Source: Bufo bufo
Taxonomy: Eukaryota > Chordata > Amphibia > Anura > Bufonidae
NCBI RefSeq assembly: GCF_905171765.1
Contig: NC_053393.1
Location: 191,855,921-191,919,920, forward strand
Direction of reading: 5' to 3'
Length of the DNA stretch: 64,000 bases
The notes under the pieces were generated by a model that saw only the letters and a program-made list of their open reading frames with translations, did not search any database and was not told the DNA's origin. Shown one piece after another: positions 54,761-64,000 of this stretch. A program made the position numbers and the translations under genes. Numbering within the stretch: the stretch's first letter is position 1; every line of letters starts with the position of its first letter.

Positions 54761-57700
54761 AAACGGAGCATGCCGCTACATATGCGGCGATGTCGGAACG
54801 TAGGGAAGGCCACCAGAACAGACGTGAAACAGCCCAGGACAGCTGATTCTTTCCAGGATGCCCCGCGGTCTTGGAGTTATGGTAGGTTCGCAACAACCGA
54901 GTGCGCAACTCCTCAGGCACAAAACATCTGCCATTGGGTCTCCCAGAGGGAGCACCAGATTGAGCCGCCAAAATCTGCTCACCCAGGGGAGAGGTCAGGC
55001 TGGTGCGAATGGCGGCCAGGATCTGATTCGGAGGTATGACCGAAGTCGGAATCGACTCCTCCCTGGACAGCTCGGAGTACTGCCGTGATAAGGCATCCGC
55101 CCTGATGTTCTTGGAACCGGGTAGGTAGGAGACCACGTAATTAAAACGAGACAAGAACAGAGCCCATCTGGCCTGACGTGGTGTCAATCTCTTGGCCTCA
55201 GAAAGGTAGGTCAGATTCTTGTGGTCCGTCAGGATGAGAACCGGAACCACCGAACCCTCGAGCAAGTGCCTCCATTCTTTAAGGGCCTGCACGATGGCCA
55301 ATAACTCCCTGTCACCAATCTGATAGTTGCACTCCGCGGAAGACAGTTTCCGGGAGTAAAACCCACAAGGAAGCAGAGGACCCTCTGGTGTTCTACGCTG
55401 AGACAGAAGGGCGCCTACTCCCGTCTCAGACGCGTCCACCTCGAGGACAAAGGGCAACCCAGGGTTGGGATGCGACAGAATCGGAGCCGACACAAAGGCG
55501 GACTTTAGGGCCTCAAAAGCTCGGATGGCCTCGAGCGGCCAGACCTGGGAATTACTGCCCTTCCTGGTCAGATCCGTGAGAGGCTTGGCCAGCATGGAAA
55601 AGTCCCTGATGAACTTCCGATAATAATTGGCGAAGCCCAAAAAGCGCTGCAGGGAACGAAGACCACTGGGCTGGGGCCACTGTAAGACAGCCGAAACCTT
55701 CTCAGGATCCATGGAGAACCCCTCAGCGGAAATGATGTAACCTAAGAAGGTTACCTGGGATCGGTGAAATTCGCATTTCTCAAGCTTACCGAACAGCTTG
55801 TTCTCTCGTAACCGTTGCAACACTCGTCTGACATCCAGAATGTGGGCCTCCATGGATTCAGAATATACCAAGATGTCATCCAAATAGACTACCACACACT
55901 GCTGCAACAGGTCACGGAAAACATCGTTGATGAATTCCTGAAAGACTGCGGGCGCATTGCACAACCCAAAGGGCATAACCAAGGATTCGTAATGACCGGT
56001 CCTGGTGTTAAACGCGGTCTTCCACTCATCGCCCGCCTTGATCCTTACCAGGTTATATGCCGCCCTCAGGTCGAGTTTGGTAAAGACCGTGGCCCCTTTA
56101 AGGCGATCGAACAGCTCGGAAATCAAGGGTATCGGGTAAGCGTTCTTGATCGTGATGCGATTGAGACCCCTGTAATCGATGCAAGGCCTCAACTCACCGC
56201 CCTTCTTTTTCACAAAGAAAAATCCAGCCCCTGCCGGGGACGAAGATTTGCGAATGTGTCCGCGTGAAAGCGCCTCCCTCACGTACTCCTCCATGGCCTC
56301 ATTCTCCGCTACCGACAGTGGATAGACTTTGCCACGAGGAGGAACGGCACCAGATTGTAACTCTATGGCACAATCGTATGGGCGGTGCGGAGGTAGGGCA
56401 ACCGCGCGCACCTTATCGAATACATCCCGGTACTCCTCGTATTCAGGAGGCAACAGAGAGTCCGAGGAAGTACACAGCAACTTGACAGACCCATGGATGC
56501 AACTAGCCCCACACTGCGGTGACCACGAGAGGATCTCGACCGATCTCCAATCGAAAGTCGGATTATGCTTCTGGAGCCAGGGGTACCCCAAGACCACCGA
56601 GTAGTGTGGAGACGAAATAACCTGGAGGCAGACCGACTCTCTGTGAACGGCACCAATGGCTATCCCCACTGGAAGGGTCTCATGAGTCACGTGTGGCGGC
56701 AGAAGGGGTCTGCCGTCTATCGCCTCAAGAGCCAGTGGGGAACCTCGAGCCTGCAGAGGAATGGAATTGGCGGCAGCGAACACACTATCAATGAACAAAC
56801 CACCAGCACCAGAGTCCACCAACGCCTGGGTCGTCACCGAGCCCCCGACCCAGGAGAGGACAACAGTGATCAGTGGTTTGTCAACACGGGAAACCGGGGA
56901 TGAGGAGACTCCACCCAAGATCTGCCCCCGATAGGATCTCAGGGTACGAGCATTTCCCGGACGGTTCGGACATGCCAACCGAAAATGCCCACCGAGACCA
57001 CAGTACATGCATCGGCCCTCGCGTCTCCGGAGTGCCCTCTCCCCCTCGGACAGGCGAGCAAACCCCAGCTGCATGGGTTCACCCCCAGACAAGTCATCCC
57101 CAGGAGGCGTGGGAGGAGAGGGAGGCACGGGTGGGACAGCAAACGTAGGCACCAATCTGTTAGAAGACCTCCGCAGGTTCTCCTTAAAGGAAGGTCTCTC
57201 CCTGAGTCTGGTGTCAATCAAAATCAGGAAAGAAATAAGAGACTCGAGCTCAACTGGTAGGTCCTTAGCTGCAACCTCATCCTTCAAGGCATCCGAGAGA
57301 CCATGAGAGAAAGCAGCAACCAGAGCCTCATTATTCCAGCCCACCTCTGCTGCCAGGGTACGAAACTCAATGGCGTATTCAGCTACGGATCGTGAACCCT
57401 GTCTGATGGACATAAGGAGCTTCGCAGCAGAGGCAGCACGAGCCGGCACATCGAATACCTTCCGAAGAGAAGCAACAAAACCGGAAAACTCGGCAACCAC
57501 CGGATTGTTGTTCTCCCATAAAGGGCTGGCCCAGGCCAAGGCCTTGTCCGAGAGCAGCGAGATCAAGAAGCCCACCTTTGATCTCTCAGTAGGAAAGGCA
57601 TGTGGCAGCAACTCGAAATAAATGCCCACCTGGTTAAGGAAACCTCGGCACTGAGTTGGCTCTCCCCCAAAGCGCTGTGGAAGAGGGGCAGAACCGGTCA

Positions 57701-57941
57701 TACCCCGAAACACCGCAGGCGCAACAACAGGTGTCGGGGTAGACTCTGGCGCAACAACCGGAGCGGCAGTAGGAGCGAGCCCAGGAGCGACAACCGACCC
57801 ATCGGCAACGGGAGCGAAATGAGCCGTGCGTTCAAGCAGGGTTTGCAACGCCACAGCGAACCGACCCAACAGGTGATCCTGCTGATCAAGTCTGGCAACC
57901 AGCGTGGGTAGCGAGGATGGGCCTGTACCGTCAGAATTCAT
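54516..57941 (-). CDS. Gypsy gag-pol: capsid, zinc knuckle, protease, RT, RNase H, integrase N-terminus
   Basis: ATG at 57941, 13 bases inside the 5' LTR. 1141 residues without a stop. The first ~80 residues are Pro/Ala/Val-rich, then capsid-like sequence (about 90-290). The zinc knuckle CMYCGLGGHFRLAC is near 310 with all four ligands. Protease LVDSGAGG lies near 375. RT contains LRPCIDYRGLN, MPFGLCNAP and the active site YLDD near 687. RNase H has EVDASETGVGA near 835 and TDHKNLTYL. The integrase zinc-binding HHCC part (GHPGKNQL through CSVCAQSK) lies near 1030-1060. After about residue 1065 the frame leaves the family sequence, and the last ~75 residues are shifted-frame product. Gag and pol are fused in a single frame. 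Apart from the integrase frameshift all catalytic motifs look usable. Confidence 0.93.
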   Translation of the reverse strand: MNSDGTGPSSLPTLVARLDQQDHLLGRFAVALQTLLERTAHFAPVADGSVVAPGLAPTAAPVVAPESTPTPVVAPAVFRGMTGSAPLPQRFGGEPTQCRGFLNQVGIYFELLPHAFPTERSKVGFLISLLSDKALAWASPLWENNNPVVAEFSGFVASLRKVFDVPARAASAAKLLMSIRQGSRSVAEYAIEFRTLAAEVGWNNEALVAAFSHGLSDALKDEVAAKDLPVELESLISFLILIDTRLRERPSFKENLRRSSNRLVPTFAVPPVPPSPPTPPGDDLSGGEPMQLGFARLSEGERALRRREGRCMYCGLGGHFRLACPNRPGNARTLRSYRGQILGGVSSSPVSRVDKPLITVVLSWVGGSVTTQALVDSGAGGLFIDSVFAAANSIPLQARGSPLALEAIDGRPLLPPHVTHETLPVGIAIGAVHRESVCLQVISSPHYSVVLGYPWLQKHNPTFDWRSVEILSWSPQCGASCIHGSVKLLCTSSDSLLPPEYEEYRDVFDKVRAVALPPHRPYDCAIELQSGAVPPRGKVYPLSVAENEAMEEYVREALSRGHIRKSSSPAGAGFFFVKKKGGELRPCIDYRGLNRITIKNAYPIPLISELFDRLKGATVFTKLDLRAAYNLVRIKAGDEWKTAFNTRTGHYESLVMPFGLCNAPAVFQEFINDVFRDLLQQCVVVYLDDILVYSESMEAHILDVRRVLQRLRENKLFGKLEKCEFHRSQVTFLGYIISAEGFSMDPEKVSAVLQWPQPSGLRSLQRFLGFANYYRKFIRDFSMLAKPLTDLTRKGSNSQVWPLEAIRAFEALKSAFVSAPILSHPNPGLPFVLEVDASETGVGALLSQRRTPEGPLLPCGFYSRKLSSAECNYQIGDRELLAIVQALKEWRHLLEGSVVPVLILTDHKNLTYLSEAKRLTPRQARWALFLSRFNYVVSYLPGSKNIRADALSRQYSELSREESIPTSVIPPNQILAAIRTSLTSPLGEQILAAQSGAPSGRPNGRCFVPEELRTRLLRTYHNSKTAGHPGKNQLSWAVSRLFWWPSLRSDIAAYVAACSVCAQSKSPRHLPLGLLQPRAPMVTPGDGFHCGPPCIPRPYGHSHDCGSVFQNVPLCSSQEVTLCTRVGHDFCQGGLPVARFA

Positions 57942-57954
57942 GGCTTGGTCCTAA

Positions 57955-58480
57955 TGTCACGGAACCATGAACCAGACGTACAACAAGAGATAAGTGAAAA
58001 TAAGAAGGCTTTATTGAAAATAAAGCTGTAAAGCAAAAGTCCAAACGGATGGTGAAACCGAGCAGAGTCTTTGCGAAGCCAGAGGTCAGGAACCAGAAGG
58101 GTAGTCAGACGAAGCCAGGATCAGGAACCAGCAGGGTAGTCAGACGAAGCCAGGATCAGGAACCAGCAGGGTAGTCAGACGAAGCCAGGATCAGGAACCA
58201 GCAGGGTAGTCAGACGAAGCCAGGATCAGGAACCAGCAGGGTAGTCAGACGAAGCCAGGATCAGGAACCAGAAGCAGCAGCAGTCTTAGAAGCATGTGAA
58301 CACAAGAGGACCAAGCAAGGAACTGAAGCCACAGACCTCCTATATATATGAGCTAGGCATCCAGCTCCTCCCAGGGGAAGGAGGAGCCGCAGGGTGGAAG
58401 GCTACAAGACACCCAGAAACCAAGATGGCCGCCAGCACATGTCAAACGAAGGAGAGCAGCAAGCAGGTAAGACCATGACA
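57955..58480 (-). repeat. 5' LTR of the young Gypsy element
   Basis: 526 bp, identical by eye to 53084-53609 including the five 35-bp subrepeats. This LTR would drive minus-strand transcription. Confidence 0.95.
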
Positions 58481-59464
58481 AATCTGCCTTCCAAAAACCA
58501 TATGGCGTTCCTTTTCTTCTGCGCCCTGCCGTGTGCCAGCAGTTTACGACCACATATGGGGTGTTTCTGTAAACTATAGAATCAGGGCAATACATATTGT
58601 GTTTTGTTGGCTATTAACCCTTGCTTTGTTAGTGGGAAAAAAATGATTAAAATGGAAAACTGCCAAAAAAGTGAAATTCTGAAATGTCATCTCCATTTTC
58701 CATTAATTGCTGTGGCACACCTAAAGGGTTAACAAAAAGTTAGTAAAATCAGTTTTGTATACCTTGAGAGTGACTTCACACCTTAACTGGTCATTAAAAA
58801 GTGGGTTTTAGAAATTTTCAGAAAAATTTTAAGATTTGCTTCTAAACTAAGCCTTCTAACGTCCACAAAAAATAAAATGGCATTCACAAAATGATCCAAA
58901 CATGTAGTAAACATATGGGGACTGTAAAGTAATAACTATTTTTGGAGGTATTACTATCTATTTTAAAAGTAGAGAAATTTGAATTTGCTAATTTTTTCAA
59001 GTTTTTTTCAAAATTTTGTATTTTTTTATAAATAAAAACTATTTTTTGGGACTCAATTTTACCACTGTCGTGAAGTACAATATGTGACGAGAAAACAATC
59101 TCAGAATGGCCTGGATAAGTAAAAACATTTTAAAGTTGTCACCACATAAAGTGACATATGTCAGATTTGCAAAAAATGGCCTGGTCCTTAAGGTAGAATA
59201 TGGCAGGGTCCTTAAAGGGTTAAGGGCAATGGTACCAAATATTAATGAAATGTATGTAAACTTTCGACTTTGCAGAAAGTAATAAAAATGCCTTAAACAT
59301 TTTCTCTCTCTCATTATTCTGTCATTTGCCAAATAATAATAATTATAGTAATCCCAATTGACCAAAAACAGGGAAGGTTTATTCTGATATCATGTCAGAT
59401 ATTGAGAAAAGCATGCATATGAGTCTTTTTATATAGTGTATGTAAACTTCTGGTTTCAACTGTA

Positions 59465-60044
59465 AATATCTTTATTTTATATTTTTTTAACTCCAATCTC
59501 TTCTATGTTGTGTAATTTTTAATACTTCATGGGTAAAATTTAGAATATGTAATTTTATCTTATATAATTTTATAAGATATAAGATAAATGAACGTAGAAT
59601 AGATTATGTCCAGGAATTTCATGTCTCATTAATCATTTCATTTGCATTTCATCTTAATTATCATCATTGAAACTCATTAACTTCAACTTACTCATTTGTG
59701 GTGATCATTCATCCATCATCTATCTATCACACATGTCTGCTTATGCCTATTCAAAATCTTTTGAGATTTTTTTTTACCTATAATGATTGAATTGTACATT
59801 TTGCTAATTATTTCATTTACTGGCATAATAATTCATATATTATACAATTTTGGTGGAATTTCAACTCTTTTCAGTCTTTTGACCATATATGTACAATTAC
59901 TATAGCGCAATACCCACAAAAATATGAATGTATGAATTATGCATAAAATATATTTATAAACTGTCTATATGTTAATATATTGGAATTAAATTTAGAGCAT
60001 TAAGAATACACTATATCTATATGTATACTGGTTAAGGAGATTAT
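59465..60044. other. A/T-rich non-coding stretch
   Basis: No gene. Short simple repeats only; 59557-59587 holds a small TTATATAAT/ATAAGATATAAG inverted pair. Confidence 0.5.
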
Positions 60045-60215
60045 ACAAAAATGGCAACTTATCACCTAACCATAGGAAAGATAAGTATCTGTTTAGCGGG
60101 CAACTGACCGGTGGGACCTCCACCAATCATGAAAACAAAGTTCTTGTGCTCCCTATTTAAATGGAGCAGTTGAGCATATGCACTGTAACTCCATTCAAAG
60201 TAAATTGGACAAATT
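60045..60215. repeat. Dispersed repeat fragment (plus orientation)
   Basis: Contains GACCGGTGGGACCTCCACCA, AATGGAGCAGTTGAGCAT and ACTCCATTCA, related to 18215-18355 and to part of 32440-32540. Confidence 0.5.
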
Positions 60216-60229
60216 AAATTAGTGGTATA

Positions 60230-62345
60230 CGAGTCCCTATCAGATTGGAACAGTTTCAATGGAGTCCAGGAGAAATGGGACTACTTAAAAGTGGCACTAT
60301 TGAAGGCAACAGATAATTGCATTAGGCTTGTCAGTAAAAGCAAAAAAAAGGAAGAGACCACTGTGGTACTCAACAGAAGTGGCCAAAATCATTAAAAACA
60401 AAAAGATAGCATTTAGTAATTATAAAAGAAAACAAAACGAGGATGACAGGAAAATTTATAAAATTAGGCAGAGAGAGGCCAAACAAGTTATAAGAGCTTC
60501 TAAAGCACAGGCAGAAGAGAAATTAGCTCAGTCAGTGAAAAAAGGTCATTCTTCAGATACATAAATGAAAAAAGAAAACTAAAACAAGGAATTAACAAAT
60601 TAAAAACAAAAGAAGGAAGGTATAGGAAAGAAGATAAAGAACTAGCTGACTGCCTCAATGAATACTTCTGTTCACTTTGTACAAAGGAAATTGAAGGAAA
60701 AGGACCTCAGTTAGGAAGGAAGACCAATGAATCTTTTGATGCATGTGTCTTTACAGAGGAAGAGGTTCTAAGTCAGCTGTCTAAAATTAATACAAATAAG
60801 TCACAGGGGCCTGATAGGATACACCCAAAGCTATTAAAAGAGCTTAGCGGTGAACTAGCAAAACCATTAACAGATTTATTTAACCAATCACTGGTAACAG
60901 GAGTCGTCACAGAATATTGGAAATGATCAAATGTTGTGCCCATTCACAATAAAGGTAGTAGGGAGGAATCGGGCAACTATAGGCCAGTAAGCCTGACATC
61001 AATAGTGGGGAAATTAATGGAAACCATACTTAAGGAGAGGATTGTGGAACATCTAAAATCCCATGGATTGAAAGATGAAAAACAGCATGGGTTTACTTCA
61101 GGGAGATCATGTCAAACTAATCTTATTAATTTTTTTGATTGGGTGACTAAAATAATAGATGGCGGAGGTGCAGTAGACATCGCTTATCTAGACTTTAGTA
61201 AGGCTTTTGATACTGTCCCACATAGAAGGCTTATCAATAAATTGCAGTCTTTGAGCTTGGAATCCCATATTGTTGAATGAATTAGGCAGTGGCTGAGGGA
61301 CAGACAACATAGGGTTGTAATCAATGGAGTATATTCAGACCATGGTCTTGTTACCAGTTGGGTACCTCAGGGATCTGTTCTGGGACCCATATTGTTTAAT
61401 ATCAGCGAAATTGCAGAAGGTCTCGATGGTAAGGTGTGTCTTTTTGCTGATGACACAAAGATTTGTAACAGGGTTGATGTTCCTGGAGGGATACACCAAA
61501 TGGAAAAGGATTTAGGAAAACTAGAGGAATAGTCAAAAATTTGGCAGCTAAAATTTTATGTTGATAAGTGCAAGATAATGCACCTGGGGCGCAAAAACCC
61601 AAGAGAAGAATATAAAATCAGTGATACAGTCCTAACCTCAGTATCTGAGGAAAGGGATTTAGGGGTCATTATTTCAGAAGACTTAAAGGTAGGCAGACAA
61701 TGTCATAGAGCAGCAGGAAATGCTAGCAGAATGCTTGGGTGTATAGGGAGAGGCATTACCAGTAGAAAGAGGGAGGTGCTCATGCCGCTCTACTGAGCAC
61801 TAGTGAGACCTCACTAGGAGTATTGTGCTCAGTACTGGAGACCATATCTCCAGAAGGATATTGATACTTTAGAGAGAGTACAGAGAAGAGCTACTAAACT
61901 AGTACATGGATTGCAGGATAAAACTTACCAGGAAAGATTAAAGGACCTTAACATGTATAGCTTGGAAGAAAGATGAGACAGAGGGGATATGATAGAAACT
62001 TTTAAATACAAAAAGGGAATCAACAAGGTAAAAGAGGACAGAATATTTAAAAGAAGAAAAACTGCTACAAGAGGACATAGTTTTAAATTAGAGGGGCAAA
62101 GGTTTAAAAGTAATATCAGGAAGTATTACTTTACTGAGAGAGTAGTGGATGCATGGAATAGCCTTCCTGCAGAAGTGGTAGTTGCAAATACAGTGAAGGA
62201 GTTTAAGCATGCATGGGATAGGCATAAGGCCATCCTTCATATAAGATAGGGCCAGGGGCTATCCATAGTATTTAGTATATTGGGCAGACTAGATGGGCCA
62301 AATGGTTCTTATCTGCCGAAACATTCTATGTTTCTAGGTTTCTAT
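60230..62345 (+). pseudogene. 5'-truncated CR1/L2-type LINE ORF2 with 3' end
   Basis: Reads, across several frames, from the linker before RT to the 3' UTR. Landmarks: GRKTNES region, GPDRIHPKLLKEL, then SGNYRPVSLTSIVGKLME and LDFSKAFDTVPHRRL (RT fingers and palm, 60936-61280). These are followed by VPQGSVLGP, the active site FADDTK near 61450, SEERDLGVIIS, and the C-terminal RVVDAWNSLPAEVV near 62150. Lesions include a frameshift near 60545, TGA near 60925, stops near 61278, 61531, 61794 and 61817, and others. The 3' end GGGCAGACTAGATGGGCC and the TTCTATGTTTCTA-type tail fit CR1/L2 elements. No endonuclease or ORF1 is present. Confidence 0.88.
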
Positions 62346-62580
62346 GACTTCTGAAGATAGCTGCGTACAGTGCTATCATGGGCAATCCCACATCAATTGA
62401 ATAGAGCAGCAGATTGCATGCTGAAATGACTATATTCAAACAGGGGACTTGGAAGTCCCACATATCAGATACTTAAACTGACGAGCAAAAGGGTAACAAT
62501 GTTTTGAACTTTTTAACTTTCAGGCTCCATATCTCACCATTCACTACAGCTTCGGATGTGAGACTACCATCATTTTATAG
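62346..62580. other. Spacer between LINE and hAT relic
   Basis: No gene or clear repeat recognised. Confidence 0.5.
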
Positions 62581-63320
62581 ACCAGTGATGCCCAACCATT
62601 TTTCATCTGGGGGCTGCACTAGACATGAATTAATTTCGCGAGCCAGAACCAGGTAGCTTTGCCAGAAAGAAAAGCAATCATTAAAAAGGAAATTATTCTA
62701 GTAATTTAGATAACACAGTGTTAGAAAGAAGGCATAAGCCAGAAATAATTTCTGTTACTCACCATTTGATGTCATTTCATGAAGTCTACAGATGTTTTCC
62801 AGAAACCAGTTTTGAAATCTTCGGGTCAAAGTTTGTTACGTTGATTCTCAGCACAGAATGCAAATGATCGCCAGTAAGCCAAGAGTGTGAGACAGCTTTT
62901 GCTCTCTTTAGCACTGAAAAAGTTTGTTCACACACATAGGTACTCGCAAAAGTTATCAGATAACAATAAACCAGAAATAATTTCTGCACTCACCATTTGA
63001 TGTCATTTCATTAATGTGACATCTGCAGATGTATTACAGAAACCAGTTTTGAAATGTTCGGGTCAAAGTTTGTCACGTTGATTCTCAGCACAGACTGCAA
63101 ATGATCGTCAGTAAGCCGAGCGTGTGAGACAGGTTCTGCTCTCTTTAGCACTGAAAAACTTTGTTCACACACATAAGTACTCGCAAAAGTTGTCATCATT
63201 CTTTGTCCTAGTTTTTTTAAATTTGGAAAGGTTTCTGGACATAGTTTGGCATAAAAGTCTGGTAGTGCTTTTTCTCGAAATTTGTCCAGCAGTGAGCAGG
63301 GGACACATATCTTCACATAG
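62581..63320 (-). pseudogene. hAT (Charlie/ZBED5-like) transposase C-terminal relic, partly duplicated
   Basis: Minus strand, two collinear pieces. 63316-63011 reads FASTYVCEQSFSVLKRAEPV, then LTDDHLQSVLRI; 62989-62786 repeats the same region with changes (CEQTFSVLKRAKAV). This is the C-terminal dimerisation region of the hAT subgroup related to domesticated ZBED5/FAM200-type genes. A tandem duplication of about 231 bp (62740-62970 against 62971-63200) explains the repeat. CCAACCATTTTTCATCTGGG near 62593 resembles the element's end. The N-terminal and catalytic parts are absent. Confidence 0.75.
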
Positions 63321-63731
63321 CAAGACTAAGGAGTGGAATGCAGGAAACTCTCCACAAATGCCTTTGGGTGCAGCATTACAAGTTCTCTCTTCCTCATTAA
63401 TATTACTAAGTTGGTGAGGAGCGCTTCCTGAGGAGAAACCCGGACGGCCCACACGGGCACCAGACTTAGTAAAAGACACTTCCCACCACTACCACACCTT
63501 GCCAGTCACATCCTCCATATAACTCCTGCTCCCTTCCGACTCGTCCTCACCTTCTCAGATGTGCTCTGATGCCTGGCTGAGAGTCCAGATGAGGACTGTA
63601 CCAACCGGTTTAGGGAAATGGGGTCTCCAGTTGCTGCAGAAAATAATTGCACTGCAACACTGCAGCGGGCCAGGCGTGTACCTTCTTCAACTGCGTGCAA
63701 GCTCTGCCTCTAGTCACTGCGCAGGCCGAAT
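63321..63731. other. Unassigned non-coding stretch
   Basis: No gene. May include more decayed hAT sequence, but no clear motif is seen. Confidence 0.45.
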
Positions 63732-64000
63732 GACTGTGAAGGGGGCACATGTAAGCATTACTACTGTGAAGGGGGCACATGTGAGCTTTATTGATGTAAA
63801 GGGGGCACATGTGAGCATTATTACTGTGAAGGGGGCATATGTGACCATTACTACTGTGAAGGAGGCACATGTGAGCTTTATTACTGTAAAGGGGGCACAT
63901 GTGAGCATTATTACTGTGAAGGGGGCACATGTGACCATTACTACTGTGAAGGGGGCACATGTGAGCATTACTACTGTAAAGGGGGCACATGTAAGCATTA
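63732..64000. repeat. 30-bp minisatellite running off the right edge
   Basis: About nine units of GGGGGCACATGTGAGCATTA plus (C/T)TACTGTGAA. The period is a multiple of three, which gives spurious long frames on the minus strand. Confidence 0.95.

Larger units (their letters stand above)
53084..58480 (-). mobile_element. Ty3/Gypsy chromodomain retrotransposon (very young copy)
   Basis: Two 526-bp LTRs with no difference seen by eye and a perfect 5-bp TSD AATCT (53079-53083, 58481-58485). Coding strand is minus; gag and pol lie in one long frame, with a single frameshift inside integrase. A polypurine tract precedes the 3' LTR (plus strand CTCCCCCTC near 53614-53622). Relative to the older Gypsy in this window, domain order and end sequences are shared, but the LTR bodies are different. 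Confidence 0.96.
50937..59218. mobile_element. A/T-rich tandem-repeat element replacing the Tc1 centre, split by Gypsy
   Basis: Left part is 50937-53083 and right part 58481-59218; the two join at the Gypsy TSD AATCT. The right end has GGTCCTTAAGGTAGAATATG and GGTCCTTAAAGGGTTAA; the left has GCGCATTAACCCCTGCACAG. Related sequence is at 42951-44089. No protein was recognised, so the class is unknown. Precise junctions with the Tc1 are uncertain by a few bases. Confidence 0.7.
49860..59464 (+). mobile_element. Frog Prince-like Tc1 transposon, internally replaced by a nested element
   Basis: TA targets at 49860-49861 and 59463-59464. Inverted repeats of roughly 220 bp start ACAGTTGAAACCAGAAG and contain a second inner copy of the AAAGTTTA(C/T)ATAC motif on each side. 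This is the IR/DR layout of Sleeping Beauty and Frog Prince type elements. The transposase N-terminus is on the left (50231 onward) and its last codons are on the right (about 59221-59244, ...GTKY then stop). Without the nested sequence it would be about 1.6 kb less the lost middle. Confidence 0.92.

Noticed and set aside
63610..63998. Long Cys/His-rich minus-strand frames resembling zinc-finger repeats
   Set aside because: They are translations of the 30-bp minisatellite; the spacing does not match any finger class.

Overview
The window looks like vertebrate, most probably frog or toad (anuran), nuclear DNA. Supporting this are a spliced vertebrate gene start (neto1), a Ngaro-type tyrosine-recombinase retrotransposon, a Tc1 element closely resembling the Frog Prince group, two chromodomain Gypsy elements, a CR1/L2-type LINE and many short TTAA-, TA- and 8-bp-TSD DNA transposons. 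The taxon is inferred; no species can be named from the sequence alone. Nothing bacterial or viral-genome-like is present.

Host gene: the only cellular gene recognised is the 5' end of neto1 on the minus strand, in three small coding exons (36390-36417, 35129-35182, 34893-35030). Their splice sites and phases agree. They encode the start, the signal peptide and the beginning of the first CUB domain. A moderately CpG-rich segment (about 36418-37270) is the likely 5' UTR/promoter. The next exon was not seen, so everything left of 34893 is probably one long transposon-filled intron. Everything right of about 37.3 kb would be upstream flank.

Layout, left to right: an intact Ngaro element cut by the left edge (1-5913; gag-like, RT-RNase H, tyrosine recombinase, SGNH hydrolase, B1-A2-B2 repeats). 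Next is a hAT element (7674-16123, perfect 8-bp TSD) split by a Gypsy element (9786-14945, perfect 5-bp TSD). A Ty1/copia relic (about 16450-18165) is split by a TTAA MITE. A cluster of MITEs follows, with a Tc1 relic split by a hAT MITE and a TTAA MITE (21715-24656). Then come a palindromic repeat, a 33-bp minisatellite and a 694-bp tandem array (27.9-31.9 kb), 180-bp and 245-bp tandem repeats, and neto1. Right of neto1 are a MITE-derived satellite (37700-40275), a Tc1-like relic holding a solo LTR, a second hAT MITE copy, and a long inverted-repeat element holding a TA-flanked element. A three-layer nest follows: Frog Prince-like Tc1 (49860-59464) around an A/T-rich tandem-repeat element around a very young Gypsy (53084-58480). 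The window ends with a LINE, a hAT relic and a 30-bp minisatellite.

The strongest leads are: the Ngaro SGNH hydrolase, which has all catalytic residues but no suitable ATG and a splice-acceptor-like tract; the 694-bp array bounded by 15-bp direct repeats; the near-intact Gypsy with LTRs identical by eye; and the previously unmarked neto1 exons. All identity estimates were made by eye, and family names come from recognised motifs, not database searches.
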